A stretch of DNA of 64,000 nt. Origin: Rhabditoides inermis. Taxonomy: Eukaryota > Nematoda > Chromadorea > Rhabditida > Rhabditidae. The notes beneath the pieces were generated by a model. It saw only the letters and a program-made list of their open reading frames with translations, was not told where the DNA came from and ran no database searches. Shown in pieces: positions 23,601-35,256 of the stretch. Position 1 is the first letter of the stretch. Every line of letters begins with the position of its first letter. Both the position numbers and the translations under genes were made by a program. The stretch covers positions 748,501 to 812,500 of the forward strand of contig CAWZYM010000396.1 of assembly GCA_963966185.1 (NCBI GenBank). Direction: 5' to 3'.

Positions 23601-26095
23601 CTAGAATAGCTTCATCGAGAGACTTTGGAGGCGCTTTGAGAGACGAATCGCTCGAGTTCGAGCCGCTCTTAGACGCTGGAAAAATACAGAAATGAGTTTC
23701 AAGGACGCAATCGACTGAGAGTGAGAGGTGTGTAAGTGTATTGGTTTGTTATACAAATCGTATGATAGGCCACTACTTCACCATTCACCAACAAAACATC
23801 GTTTATAGGCCACACTATAGTACATCTCTTCGCAACGCTCCGTTACTCACATAAAAACAAAGGAGATTGAGCGGTATTCGATTACTCATAACATATAATA
23901 CATTCCAGTAGAAACAACTTGCTTGCCTTCAATAGGGTTTATCCAGGATCGCGTTTCATGAACATGAAATACCTGTGGTGTGTTCGGGAGACGTTGCTCG
24001 TTCGGAGACGGTGTCTGCAGAGTGGGCAGAGTAGCCACTGTCCGAATCCGCCACTGGAATCAACGCCAGAATCTTCTCATAGGCGTTGTTGAAGATGACG
24101 ATCAGCTTCGCAATAACCGGGTCGATTTGCTGGAACACATTGCTTGATAAGAAACCTCGAATTGTGAATTTGATGATTCACCTCGAAGCAGAAATCCTCC
24201 GGCGCGGCTCTCGAGAATGCGTTGTAGAGACCGACTAGTAGCCTGTCAGAAGCCACCCTCTTCCGGACGATGCGCAGAAGCGACGTCAACTGGAACAAGT
24301 GCATGATTTCTCTAATAATACGCTTAGCTATTCACACGTTATTGTATGTAGTATGTAAGTTATAATTAGCATCGAAAAGACCAGCCACACCAGCAATCAG
24401 CCAACACAATAGCCACGAGCTTCCGGTGGAGCTTTTCATTTCGAACCACGCAAACAAGCCAATTTCCAGTTGATTGAATTCAGGAAAAAAATGATAAGAG
24501 AGCGGATATTAGATACCGTCATGAAAAATGAGCCAAACACAATTTTCTTGTTCCATACTCACGAGTGTCAGACCGTGTTTTGCAAATGAAAAAAAGATTG
24601 CATACATGATAACATGCTAAATGATTTTTAAAAAAAGTACGTTTTTAATGATTAATTTTAAAGTATTATTGCGTACATGGTTGCTGGTGAGGGCGTCGTG
24701 GAGGAGTGCCTCGACCAACTCGTTGCTCTTCAGCCGCTCCAGCACCTCCGACAGACGAAGGTTCATCTGACGCTGGTGAGAACACTTGGACGGATCCGCT
24801 GAACATGTGTTGACTTCATGCTTTGCATTTGATAATCTTTATTTGTCAAGAGAGATTAAAGAGACAACAGGAAATGTACAATAGTATGTGGCAATAGTTG
24901 ACCCTAGGATATATGTATCAAACATCTAGCTACTTATGGGGGCCCAAATGTCTGTGCTACCCACCTGCACTCTTTCCCTTTTCCGAAGTATCCTTGATTT
25001 TTCCGTTGGCTGACTTGATTTTATCGTATTGTCGCGAGAGCTCCAGGGTGACGGCGTCTTGTAATCTGGGCAAAATGGTATTGCTAATGAACATTCTGCA
25101 AAGATTTACCTGATGAGTCCTTTGCTGCAGTTGACGAGTCCGTGGCATCCGAGGCTCTCCAAGGAAACAGCGAGTTGTCTCCTAGAAAACTTGTTTTACT
25201 CTCGAACTCGTGATATGGCACTGTTTTGTTCGCACCGATCTGAATGTGCTCTGGCGAGAAGTCTGGGCGACCATCGATGGATACTTGTCATCAGCGAGAG
25301 CACATGCGATTCCATACTCTGAAACGTCCCTCTATTTTCCTCAAGAAAAGTTTGAATGTGTGTGTGCGTCGTTTGAAACATCCCGTTATCCGCGCTGATC
25401 TCATTTGCAAAACAAAGCGGGGCCCGTACGAGGGAGGGATGAATGCACTGCGGTGCGGGGCAAGAAAAGAGACAAGAGAGGCACGTGTCGATACAAAACC
25501 TGCACCACCGATTGAATCAGCGAGGAGAGAGAGAGAGAGGAGAGAGATAGAGAGGGAGATGTGGTACCTCGAAACTGGGAACTCCTGCCATCCGCATGCC
25601 TGTCTGGTCGTTTTGTGCCTGCTCGCAGTAAGCTGTCCACCTAAAGACAAACATCAAATACAAAAACATTAAAATCAACTTAATACTTTTCAATTTTTTT
25701 TAAAAAAAATTGTGAACGTACCATATCAGTTGGCAGAATAGTTGTTCGCAGTACAGTAACCGACATAGATCTGGGTTGACGGGATCAATCTGCAAACAAT
25801 CTCCATTTCCCGCACTCGCTTCCGGTCATGCTTCTTTCTTATTGTTAATCGACGTTCCATCTACCTGCCACTCTTATCAATTACTGTCTATCTACGCGCA
25901 CTCTCCTATCATACCACACTATCTGATCACTCTAATCACGTCTGCCCCCTCTCCTTCCGGCATGCTCTCTCGTGCCTCTCGCCACAGTGGCGAAAAAGAG
26001 GATTGTGGCTAATGCGGTGCGAAATGCGACGCTTCTGCACAAACCGGCGACCCGCCGCAAGCACCATAATACAAGGATAGAGAGGGTCAAAGAAT

Positions 26096-26137
<42 letters not shown>

Positions 26138-26612
26138 GGTTCGAAACATGATGACACCTGATGCGATGTGTGCACAAGAGCGCGGCGAAAAACAAAAGCG
26201 CTCACCTGCTGGCACTTGTCGTATATGAGGTGTAGTAGGGGAATGGAGTAGGGCACCGCCTTGACCAGCTGATCGACCGGCGGAAGCACGCTCAGCAGCA
26301 CCCCCACGTCCTCTGTCTCCACACCAGACACCTGTAAGTAACACGGTTCTCTCATGTTCACTCTCTCAAAGTGCACACGCATATTCATTTCGCGTGAGAA
26401 ACTCTGGTGACGCAAAAATTGGGGTGCGCCAGTGTCTGTGTGCGGGGGAAAAAGGCGAGCGGAAGAGGGAACAGGATTTCAGCATGTCTCATAATTCGGA
26501 TATTGTGTGTGTGTGCACAAGTTGGTACGCGCGTAAGTGAGAAGTGGGAGTGGAGTGGCTTGACACTGATAGCTGCTCCCGCTGCTCTCCCCGACGAGTG
26601 GCAGCGAGTGCA

Positions 26613-26658
<46 letters not shown>

Positions 26659-26808
26659 AAAGGTGGAAACACGCACCTGTTCACATAGGTGCGCGAGGGT
26701 ATGCGCGTCGAAGGCCTCCTCGCATCCGTCGAATCTGAGTAGGGCTCCGTTCGGTCGGCGGCTCGAGTGAAACCGCCACCCGGCAGCCTTACACGTCGGC
26801 ACCGACAT
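20629..26808 (-). CDS. Mieap/SPATA18-like protein (mitochondria-eating protein family)
   Basis: Twenty-one exons close in phase, 653 aa: 26677-26808, 26206-26331, 25722-25789, 25568-25640, 25236-25318, 25110-25181, 24965-25065, 24677-24798, 24182-24289, 23973-24129, 23601-23675, 23115-23179, 22658-22728, 22494-22614, 21672-21752, 21554-21623, 21411-21511, 21252-21322, 21100-21165, 20774-20868, 20629-20732. The N-terminal ~370 aa are helical with no domain I know. A Ser-rich linker and a short Glu/Gln coiled coil (ISRLKSELEAARERIGEL) follow. The C-terminal ~250 aa resemble the Mieap domain in order and spacing: DRLIECFGDLF, LERLDEFRAS, a conserved helix before DFPSLKTCTRFNKFILECVD, and a terminal FLWPG...DGKVLLKALVV block. 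Mieap acts in mitochondrial quality control in vertebrates. The first Met may not be the true start, because the frame stays open to an acceptor upstream. Confidence 0.55.
26098..26132 (+). repeat. (GA)n microsatellites in Mieap-like introns
   Basis: GA run here and again at ~26618-26657; both are CT in the sense strand of the host gene, just downstream of the donors. Confidence 0.85.
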
Positions 26809-26828
26809 GCAAGGAACACTGAAAGGGG

Positions 26829-27845
26829 ATTTCAGAATAGGGGATAACACGGGAACACGGTGGCTCGGTTGATGCGGATGAGGAAAGAGCAAAGAGCAAA
26901 CGGCAGGCTGTCATTCGGCAGCTCAGAACACAGGCGCGTGATTGGATCACGGATCACAAACAACCCTTCCGTCACTCGTTTCAATCCAGTGTATACACAC
27001 ACATAATCAAAGAGAGGTCGAAAAACTGCGAGATAGCGAGACAGACTGACACCTCCGCACACAGATACACACCGAGGAGCGAACACAGCGGAGTCGAGCC
27101 GGATAGAGAAGGATAAGCCATGCAAATCACCCCCTCTCCCTTCCCTTACCTGGACGACAACGTGCCACTTTGATTCAATTACAATACGCCGATCGAAGAA
27201 GGACAGGACACGTTGTAATGCAATAATTGAATGAAGCCGGGAAAAAAGTGTTGGAGGAGGGGGAGGGAGGAGTGTGCTTTGAATCGCGCGGCCGCCGCCG
27301 GCGCCGCGGTTTGAATTTCGCCCCCTCGCAAAGTGTGCGAAGATGGGAAATAGCGGGAAAAACGCGGCGGCCGGCGACACAAAAGAGAGACAGAAGCGAT
27401 CCATTACAGGACAAACAAATCGATCGAATTGAGGAGGAGCGAGAGGCTTTTGAGCGCCTCGGGGCATGTGACAAGATTGAACCGGATATTGAGAGCATCA
27501 CCATATATATATACGGAACTACTACTACAACACAGTAGTGGAAGAAAAAATGAAAGAGGGTCAGTCAGTGCGAGCGACCGGAACTTGCAACAGACGGTGA
27601 GAGAGAGGGAAAAGTGTGGAGTGAGTGGATCGTAATCAAAGGGATTGTGTGATTCGAGATTGCACGGCGGAGCGAGTTGTTGGGAGTAGAGTAGTGTGAA
27701 CGCTGCTTGACACACTATCCAATTGCCTCGACTGCGGGAAGTGAGTGGTGTGGGAGAGAGGGGGGCGGAAGGAGTGTGGATCGGGCAGAGTGCACAGCAC
27801 GCTGCGCGACTTTCCCGGATCCACCCCGCCCCTCTCACAACATGC
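26829..27845. other. 5' flank of the Mieap-like gene, no further gene seen
   Basis: GC-mixed sequence with open frames on both strands but no convincing exon. An acceptor (CCCTTTCAG, minus) ends at 26819 just before the putative start exon, so a leader exon probably lies in this stretch. Confidence 0.4.
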
Positions 27846-27859
27846 CCCACACAATCCGT

Positions 27860-28130
27860 TTATGCACGAGAATCAGAGTGAATAGTGTTGACTATGCTCT
27901 TGTAGATGCGCTCCGCAGCCCAGTCGCCCCACACAAAGTCCAGATGTGAGAAGTTTCTCAAATACACCGCTTCAGCGAGGTACTGTAACAAGGTGAAATG
28001 AGAGAAGAACATGAATTTAGAAAATACCTGTGAATTTATTTGCGATGCGAGTATCCTGACATCTTCGGGAGCTGCCAGGTAGTCTGTATCGCTGTAGAAT
28101 ATGTGTAGAGAGGTGGCGATCTTGAGAGAT
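27860..28130 (-). pseudogene. Truncated duplicate of the final two exons of the adjacent lipase gene
   Basis: Bases ~27848-28130 match 33195-33480 at roughly 95% by eye, including the last exon, the short intron and the penultimate exon of the lipase at 33208-35065. The match begins in CACACAATCCG just past the stop codon. The copy has a 1-base deletion (CTTGAGAGAT versus CTTGGAGAGAT) that breaks the frame, and there is no upstream lipase sequence, promoter or start. It retains the catalytic-His segment. It is a dead fragment, 5.3 kb from its source. Confidence 0.85.
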
Positions 28131-29050
28131 CAATCAGCCGTCAGTCGTCAGCGTCTGCAAACCATCAGCGCTACTTACAGATAGACGGACAATGCGTTTT
28201 CTATATATTAGGATACCGTTTTTCGGGCAAGAAATCTTCTATAGCACTTAATTTGCATTAAATGCTCGTCATTTCGCCTTCGTCTCACCGACCGCAACGT
28301 CGTTCCTAATCGTGAGACCAAGCACGCCACATCTTCACATCGGATCCCGAAAAGAAGGAATCTAGGAATCACCGACAGATACTTCACGCAGACTAAACCT
28401 TTTGTGCTACATCTCTGTTGTTGTATTATTGATATCGGCAGTAAATCAGTTCAATTCAATTCTTCGACCGCCGATAATTCGCGTACTGTGAAAAGAAGGA
28501 TACATACCCTATATATGCCAGCGTCTCTCCTCTCGTTACTTTCTCACCGCTCTGAGCTATATCGATTGATTGACCTATGAGGTCAGTGGTAAGATAGTCA
28601 AAGATAGTGAGCGTAGAAACCATGAGAGCACAGATGACTATGCAGTCACGCAAAGGTCACGCACTGCAACGCTCATTTTTATTCTATAGTTTTATTCGCG
28701 TTACGTCCCGTCTTATTAATTTTTGACTGTGTTTAGTATGATATATATTTTCAGCTTGTTTTATCAAGTAGGACATGCCATGGATGATAAAAACTTAGCA
28801 ATGTCTTCTCCAATTTGAAATGTAGCCACTACTAACAAAATGTTTTCATAATTCCTGTAAATCAATCACTCAATCTTTTTTGCTCGCATATGGTAAATAG
28901 TTTCTATCTTGTTTCTTTCTTGGATACTCTGAAAAAAAAAGAAGAAACAATGTTTACTGAGTGAGATATTGTTCCGATATTCACAGACGACCTGTTTTAT
29001 ATATATATTCTATGTTTTGTTTTTATACACTGATTTGTTTTTGTTTGCAG
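28131..29050. other. AT-rich intergenic sequence, no gene seen
   Basis: Low-GC sequence between the lipase fragment and the next gene. A 65-codon minus-strand frame at 28456-28653 has no recognisable domain, and I do not call it. Confidence 0.4.
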
Positions 29051-29070
29051 TTGATAAATTTGCAGTGAAA

Positions 29071-31566
29071 ATGAGAATCATGAATCAAAGTGGAGAAAAT
29101 TCCTCCGTAATATCTGATCCATTTTTGAAACAAGCTGAGCTCACAAGAAAAGACTACGATCTCAAGGAACCCTACAAGTATACGGTACGTGTGTGAGAGA
29201 GAGAGGGAGGGAGAGAGAAAGAGAGAGAGGGGGGGGGAGAGAAAGAGAGAGAGGGGGGGGGGAGAGAGAGAGCTGACACATGAAACATTGCAGCCTTCAA
29301 TCGTCGTATTCATGATAAGGGACATTGATATCGTCAAGGAACCTGTGTCTATGTTCGTGAATTCTCCTAAAGGATCATTCTTCCATAAGCTGGCACACGA
29401 AATTACTGCAAATTATGTAAACATGCAACGTGATTACACTAAACCTATGATTATAATTCTAGGAAAAACCGATTCTTCTTTACCGCCCTTCTATTTACGA
29501 ATTTCGTCTTGTCATGATGTAAGTCAAAACACCTTTCTATTATTATGCACAACACTAACTAAGTTAAGTACTACTGAGAACGGCTAGTGTTTGTATTTAA
29601 TTTATGTTTCTTTGAATATTAGAAAAAAAACGTTAGTACTCATCAAACAGTATTTCTTATGCAAAAAAATTAATGTATTCTAATGTTTCGGTGGGTATTT
29701 ACAGTGGGTGTTTAAATCAGGTGTAGAAATTAGACTAGAGAGAGACTAGAGAGCGGCTGACGCGGGTGCGGGAGAGTGAAGATAGTGCGAGGTGGCTAGA
29801 GATCGGTAGGCACGCTAGAGCACAGTCAAATGCGGTCGTGTTCGTGCAACTAATTTTTCTCGGTCTGTAAACAATTTCGTGTTCATTGTTTTTTTTTGCA
29901 GCCGAACTAACGAACCTTTTCACAAAAAATACTCGCTTCTGAATAAGTTTATGTGTGTTCTATCTAACCTCTGTTAACGCTCTGTAAAGGTAACAGTGTT
30001 AACGCTGTGATATAAGACTACCAAATTCGGTTTCATGAAGTCATTAGAATAACAATAACTTTCATGAATTTATTTCAAAACTGATCACATAACGTTCTTT
30101 TGTGAATAATGTTCATTCATACTTCTTTCAGGTTTCTAAAGCATCGAATCGAAACTCTCATAGAAGTGGTACAGTCGATGTCAATTAAAGAGAAGCATGC
30201 CTTTATCATAGTCTCTCAGGTACTTGTTTTGTATTTTTATGTTATGCACATGATGATTTCTTGTGTTTGTGTAAAACGATTATACGTTTAGTTTTTCTGT
30301 TTGCCCGCTCTCACCACACTCATAGCTCAGTACGGCAAAGTCTCTCCTCCACCGTCTCCGTATCCCGAGTAAGACAAGTTTTTTTGTTGATAAATTATAT
30401 ATATCAATAAAGTAGTGATCAGTTTCTTCAAAATACTCCCGACATGCCATCCAACTACCTCCGAAATGCCTTGAAAAACACCTTCTAACCCCCTCTAACC
30501 CGCTCTAACCCCACGGCTGTCCGAATTACCCGTTTTACGGAACAACTTTTCTCTGTCGCACGCGCTGCGGCCTGCAGGCGGATATGTAAATGAAAGGACA
30601 CGTCAGCTCTGGCCGCGTATTGGCCGAAATTACTGGCCGCTTATTGGCCGAAACGCCTCCGCCTGCGCGCCGATCGCGTGCGTGGCGGCCGCGTCGCGCT
30701 ACCCGCCCCTGAGAACTTTTCTCAATTGAGTATTGAGTGTTCCGTGGATAATCCGCCGTGAACCCGTTCCTAAACAGATTGACCCCATGTTGTTGCTTGC
30801 AGAGCGTGGCTGGGGCCGGTGTGCGGGGATCTCCGCTTCGTTTGTGACGATGGATCGATCTACTTATCGTGGCCCGCTCTGTGGACGAAGCCTGATTCCG
30901 TCTACACACGTGTCATCAAAGAGTGCCTACGGGAAAACGTATGTGAAACGTTTAGCCAATAATATGTTTTTCGCCGCGGTCAGGTTACAATCACATTCGA
31001 CTGAAAAATACGCGAGTTGTATAGAATTGGAATGTCGTCTCAATATAATTAGATCTGTATAAGACGCTTCATGATTCATGACACTCTCTCAACCAGGATT
31101 TTTGTCAAATTTCACTGCTAAGAAATGTTGTTTCTCCGGCCATGCATGTATGTTTGTTAATATATTCAATTCAGGACATGGTTACACCATACGGTACTCG
31201 TAGGCCTTTTAAAAATCTATTCTTCCTCGCATATTACGATATGACTCTCCGCGGAAATCTCATCGACTTCATTCAGATTGGTAAGTGAACAAATAAAATG
31301 GTTGAGTGATGATGTTTTCAGATAGAGAAGGCCTGACAAATAGAATAAGAACTGCCTGTGGAGATGAAACGTTTGAACTGCCAACGACGGATCAGGAATT
31401 CAAAGATCTATATAGAGAAGCTCGTGTGAGTTTTATCTTGAAAACGCTCAAAAATATATTTATTTATTTATTTCAGGTTCATGGAAATGTTATTCTCGCC
31501 AAAAAAACAGGCATCTATCTCAAGATCAAGAACAGTAAACTGCACACCACACATACCAATCTGTAA
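29071..31566 (+). CDS. Unrecognised multi-exon gene, possibly decayed
   Basis: Exons with good sites: 29071-29184, 29294-29518, 30132-30219, 30326-30368, 30803-30938, 31175-31280, 31322-31425, 31477-31566 (TAA). The frame closes from 29071 to 29518 and again from 30326 to the stop. The exon at 30132-30219 reads well only in a frame (LKHRIETLIEVVQSMSIKEK) whose phase fits neither neighbour; in the required frame it hits TAA. Either small exons are missed or the gene carries frame damage. The peptides look like a compact soluble protein (SIVVFMIRDIDIVKEPV; PVCGDLRFVCDDGS; NLFFLAYYDMTLRGNL; a basic C-terminus). I do not recognise the family. The large intron 30369-30802 contains a GC-rich inverted-repeat segment. 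Codon use is AT-richer than in the neighbouring genes. Confidence 0.45.
29190..29272 (+). repeat. GA/G-rich microsatellite in intron 1 of the unrecognised gene
   Basis: Repeated GAGAGAAAGAGAGAGGGG units directly after the donor ACG|GTACGT. Confidence 0.85.
30540..30715. repeat. GC-rich inverted-repeat island in an AT-rich intron
   Basis: About 170 bp of high-GC sequence inside otherwise AT-rich DNA. TGGCCGCGTATTGGCCGAAA and TGGCCGCTTATTGGCCGAAA occur in tandem near 30611-30655. Flanks around 30557-30585 and 30652-30690 are approximate reverse complements (GCACGCGCTGCGG... against ...GATCGCGTGCG). It looks like an inserted foldback element. Confidence 0.5.
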
Positions 31567-32294
31567 ATAATATAAATAAATGTTAAAGTAATAATACCCG
31601 GCGCTAGGTTGTAACTGGCTGTACCACTACTGTTTGAACATGTTATATAGCGCGATTCGTCCGGCTGCGGTAGATGGAGATAGATCGACTTCCCCTTCGC
31701 GTTGTCGTTGTGTCCGTTTAGATCTTTAGATCATTAGATCACGCGAATTGTTCGGCAGAAAGTAGTATCCACGTCGTCTTTTGTCTTTCCTAATCGGTAC
31801 CTCATTTTGTCCAACGACCTGCAATCTACTTTTTTGCCGAGTTGTTCTAATATTAGAGTGAATGCGCATGTTATTGATCCGACCGGCTGTTGTTTTTGTT
31901 ACTGGGTGGTCAGTGGATGGGCATTTAGCGCTTGTCGTTGTGTTGTTGTGAAAACGTGTTTGGATTATAAAGGTTTACGATTTATGGAGTTGAATGATGA
32001 ATTTGGCAGTGCACAAAACGCGAAACGCAATACAAATAGGATAAAAATAGAGGAAAACCGGCGATAGTGATGCATAGTGCTCCGTTGTGCATAGTGTAGC
32101 GCTCGCGCGTAGTGCTGTCACAGTGCGTTTCACTAGGACTGCAAACCATTTTTTCAAACAAATTTAGTTGTTTGTGTTTTGTGCGTTTCTTGAGCTTGTT
32201 GTGTTGTTCTTTTGTGTATTTTATTTAAAATATTATATCCATCAGTGACTGTGTCTCCATTTGCAAGTGACGGCGTGCTGCGGGTGATCCGCCC
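31567..32294. other. Intergenic sequence, no gene seen
   Basis: AT-rich, with no splice-supported exon. The 31807-32067 open frame has no recognisable content. Confidence 0.4.
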
Positions 32295-32586
32295 ATGTCC
32301 GCGAGCAGCAGCTGCGCTCCAGCAGAGGCCGGCCTACCTGTCATCTCCGAGAACTGCCCCGCCTGCTTCAACCAGGGGAGGAGAGGGGTCCACAAGGGGT
32401 TCACAAGGTGCTTCCAAGTTCTTTGGAGAGCTCTACAACTGTATATCACATTGCTGTTGTGTAGGCGGCGGAGCGTCACCGGATGAAACAACTGCTGGCC
32501 GGACAGGAGCTCATCTTCCCGGAGCTGTTCAACTCGCTGCGCAGTGCGCTGCGGCCATTGCTGGAGGTGGGAGGAAGAGAGGGAGG

Positions 32587-32632
<46 letters not shown>

Positions 32633-32663
32633 AAGAGAGAGAGAGAAAGAGAGAAAGAGAGAA

Positions 32664-32703
<40 letters not shown>

Positions 32704-32792
32704 GAAAGATACTGTTTCAGGTGGATTCTGCTTGCACTGACGAGATGCGAGCGGCTGCGATCCGCAACATTGTCCTCTCCAACAAGGGCAAG
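32295..32792 (+). CDS. Unrecognised gene fragment (5' exons only)
   Basis: A start exon from 32295 encodes a Cys-pair motif (ISENCPACF). The exon 32465-32566 (acceptor TGTGTAG, donor GAG|GTGGGA) encodes AAERHRMKQLLAGQELIFPE and beyond. The exon 32721-32792 encodes VDSACTDEMRAAAIRNIVLS and ends at a weak donor (AAG|GTTACC). The 34- and 24-codon exons are phase 0 and join well, but the donor of the first exon is unclear (candidate GGG|GTCCAC at 32387). No further exon is found before the lipase gene at 33208, which lies on the opposite strand, so the 3' part seems to be missing. I do not recognise the family. It may be a truncated duplicate. Confidence 0.4.
32574..32704 (+). repeat. (GA)n tract in the intron of the gene fragment
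   Basis: About 130 bp of GA/GAAA repeat from just after the donor to just before the acceptor. Confidence 0.9.
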
Positions 32793-33207
32793 GTTACCAA
32801 TTTCTCTCCTCTCTCCCTTCATCTCCTAAACTTTGTGCAATAGCCTGTGCACGTATGAACGAGCAAAACAACTTCATGGTGCATGGTTTCGCAACAGAAA
32901 CATATCACACGTAACCTACTCTAGCCTGGAGCCTACTACGAATAAACTAGTTCATTACATGACACTCTTACTACTATTAAACTAGCAAAAAGTTCACAAC
33001 CGAGAAAACTATCTAGTAGACTAGCTATGTAGTAAGAGTGTGCAGTTTCATTACCTAGCAAGTTACTAGCTATAGTCGGATTGGATCCTATATGCCATCC
33101 GTGACAATTCACGTGTTGTGCAGTTTTGTGCTACACAACGTGTATGTCTTCAAACATCCAAAACGCTTCCATGAGAAGGAATCGAACCCGTGGACCACAC
33201 AATCCGT
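32793..33207. other. Short intergenic stretch with imperfect foldback and a SINE-like B box
   Basis: ACACTCTTACTAC (about 32962) recurs inverted near 33032-33044. On the minus strand 33188-33178 is GGTTCGATTCC, a Pol III B box, immediately beside the point where homology with the lipase fragment at 27848 begins. No A box at tRNA spacing. Confidence 0.35.
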
Positions 33208-34349
33208 TTATGCACGAGAATCAGAGTGAATAGTGTTGACTATGCTCTTGTAGATGCGCTCCGCAGCCCAGTCGCCCCACACAAAGTCCAGATGTGAGAA
33301 GTTTCTCAAATACACCGCTTCAGCGAGGTACTGTAACAAGGTGAAGTGAGAGAAGAACATGAATCCGGCAAATACCTGTGGATTTATTTGCGATGCGAGT
33401 ATCCTGACGTCTTCGGGAGCTGCCAGGTAGTCTGTATCGCCATAGAATATGTGTAGAGGGGTGGCGATCTTGGAGAGATCAATCTGCGGCACCATCTACA
33501 CAAGTAAAATGAAAACTGTTCCAGCGAAATGGACTTACCCTATCCGGATCCTGGATACCACGAATCATCTTGAACCACAGTGCTGGAACGTGTTAGGTAA
33601 TAAGGTCGGGAATACAATAGGTTACCGAGGTTCCGCAAAGATGTCCCGCTTGGTTCGTCAAGTAGATACACAGGTAGGCGAGTCTAAATAAAATTAAATG
33701 AAGCTATAAAGCACATGACAACATAGGATACACATTCTCACCAAATTAGTTTGAATTGACGGTCCAACGATCATACCGATAAACCAATTGCAGCGAGCCT
33801 GCACTAAAATTGCACAGATGAACAAACCAGAAACGCGACAGTAACCTACTAAATGGGAGTCGGCAAAACAGTTTTCCATTCTGAAATAGTTTATCATCCG
33901 TGAGGATCTCGCCTCCTATCAGACCAGCCATGTCCTGAACATTTCAAGTAATGCAAACATAACACTTTGTCTTACCAAATACTGATTACTGATGTGGTTG
34001 ACGAAAAGAGGCACTAGTCCTTTCATGTGTCTCGGATCGATCAAAGGGCCAAGGGCAAAGAAACGACGAATCTAATATTGCACAGTTATTTCTTTGTAAG
34101 ACAAACAGAGCAAATATGTCATAGATATATAATAACATAATACTATAATACCTTCTTGGCATACTCTGGCTTCTGGCTGAGATGATTGAACATGATCAAT
34201 GATCCCTGTGAGTGACCTACATAGTAGAGACTCTCCTGCTTGGTTTCAGCCAGAACGTAGTCTATCATGGCAGTGAGATCGATGCTGGCGTGCTGTTCCA
34301 TTCTAAACTAGGGATGAGAGAACCGAGGGAAAATGAGAACAGGTAAATG

Positions 34350-34387
<38 letters not shown>

Positions 34388-35065
34388 GGCTCACGTGAAC
34401 TGCCAGTACTGATGCGACTTGGTGTCAATGTGATCCTGCGTCTTCGAGTACACATTTCCCCGCACGTTTCCCATCCACACGTCGAATCCCGCGTCGGCCA
34501 GGATGTAGCCTGTTAGGTACTCAGGCTATACATCCACTTTGCTCATGATATTGCTGAGCACTCGTCGTGCACCCTCCCTACCGAGTGACAGATGGGGCAG
34601 GTTGACGATGAACATAGTGGAACACGCGAGAAGGGCATGCATCAGGAACACCACCGGTCTGTCGCCGCCTAAAAGTATGTGACATATTCTCTCTGGCGAA
34701 AAAGTAATCATGTTATCAGCAGAGATGTGTGATCGCGCGAATCAGTGCCCTCCCTCTCCCTCTCGAACCCACCCGCGTGCTCGTTCCTCCCGTGGGGAAT
34801 GCGATGAAGAACCAGAATGTAGTCATCCTGTGTCGTCACCGAGTGAACCTCCACCGGATACCCCCAGTGAGCGATGATCTCCGGCTCAAGGGACCAACAT
34901 TGTGTTTTACTATATTTACCAAATTATGATTATACATTAAAGTTATGTGAATATTCGAACAGATTAGCGACTTACAGCCCGCATTTTGAGCTCCGGATCG
35001 TGTGATGTGAATAGAGCGGAGCATGTTGACAGGAGGGCCGGGAGTAGGACGGAAGCACACCGCAT
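33208..35065 (-). CDS. Acid lipase, gastric/lysosomal lipase family (LIPL-like), catalytic triad intact
   Basis: Twelve exons close in phase (34976-35065, 34773-34884, 34582-34668, 34395-34509, 34152-34302, 33976-34071, 33850-33934, 33742-33803, 33626-33683, 33539-33582, 33376-33495, 33208-33330), 380 aa, normal for the family. Residues 1-~19 are a signal peptide. The N-terminal [20 protein letters not shown] block is the AB-hydrolase lipase-associated motif. The nucleophile is Ser166 in GHSQG, the acid is Asp322 ([11 protein letters not shown]), and the base is His353 (FSHLDFVWG). These enzymes hydrolyse triglycerides and cholesteryl esters in lysosome or gut lumen; C. elegans lipl genes are nutrient-regulated. 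It is the 3' neighbour of a paralogue at 35257-37313 on the same strand. Exon 2 uses a GAG acceptor. Confidence 0.9.
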
Positions 35066-35256
35066 TATTATGATCGCTACATCCTATCCACCTGTACTGT
35101 TTATACCCCAGTTCTAATCAGCACCAAAAAGCGTTCTCACCACAGGCACTTTTTATCTCGCGAGAATGCGAATGTATGGAACACAACAAGTGACATAGCT
35201 TGAAAACAGAATAGTATAGAAAGATATGTATGAGTGGAGATAGGTAAGTTAAATAC

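Noticed and set aside
25291..25650. 119-codon open frame overlapping Mieap-like exons
   Set aside because: It is an out-of-phase read-through of two true exons and their intron.
28456..28653. 65-codon minus-strand open frame
   Set aside because: No domain, no splice partners, AT-rich intergenic sequence.
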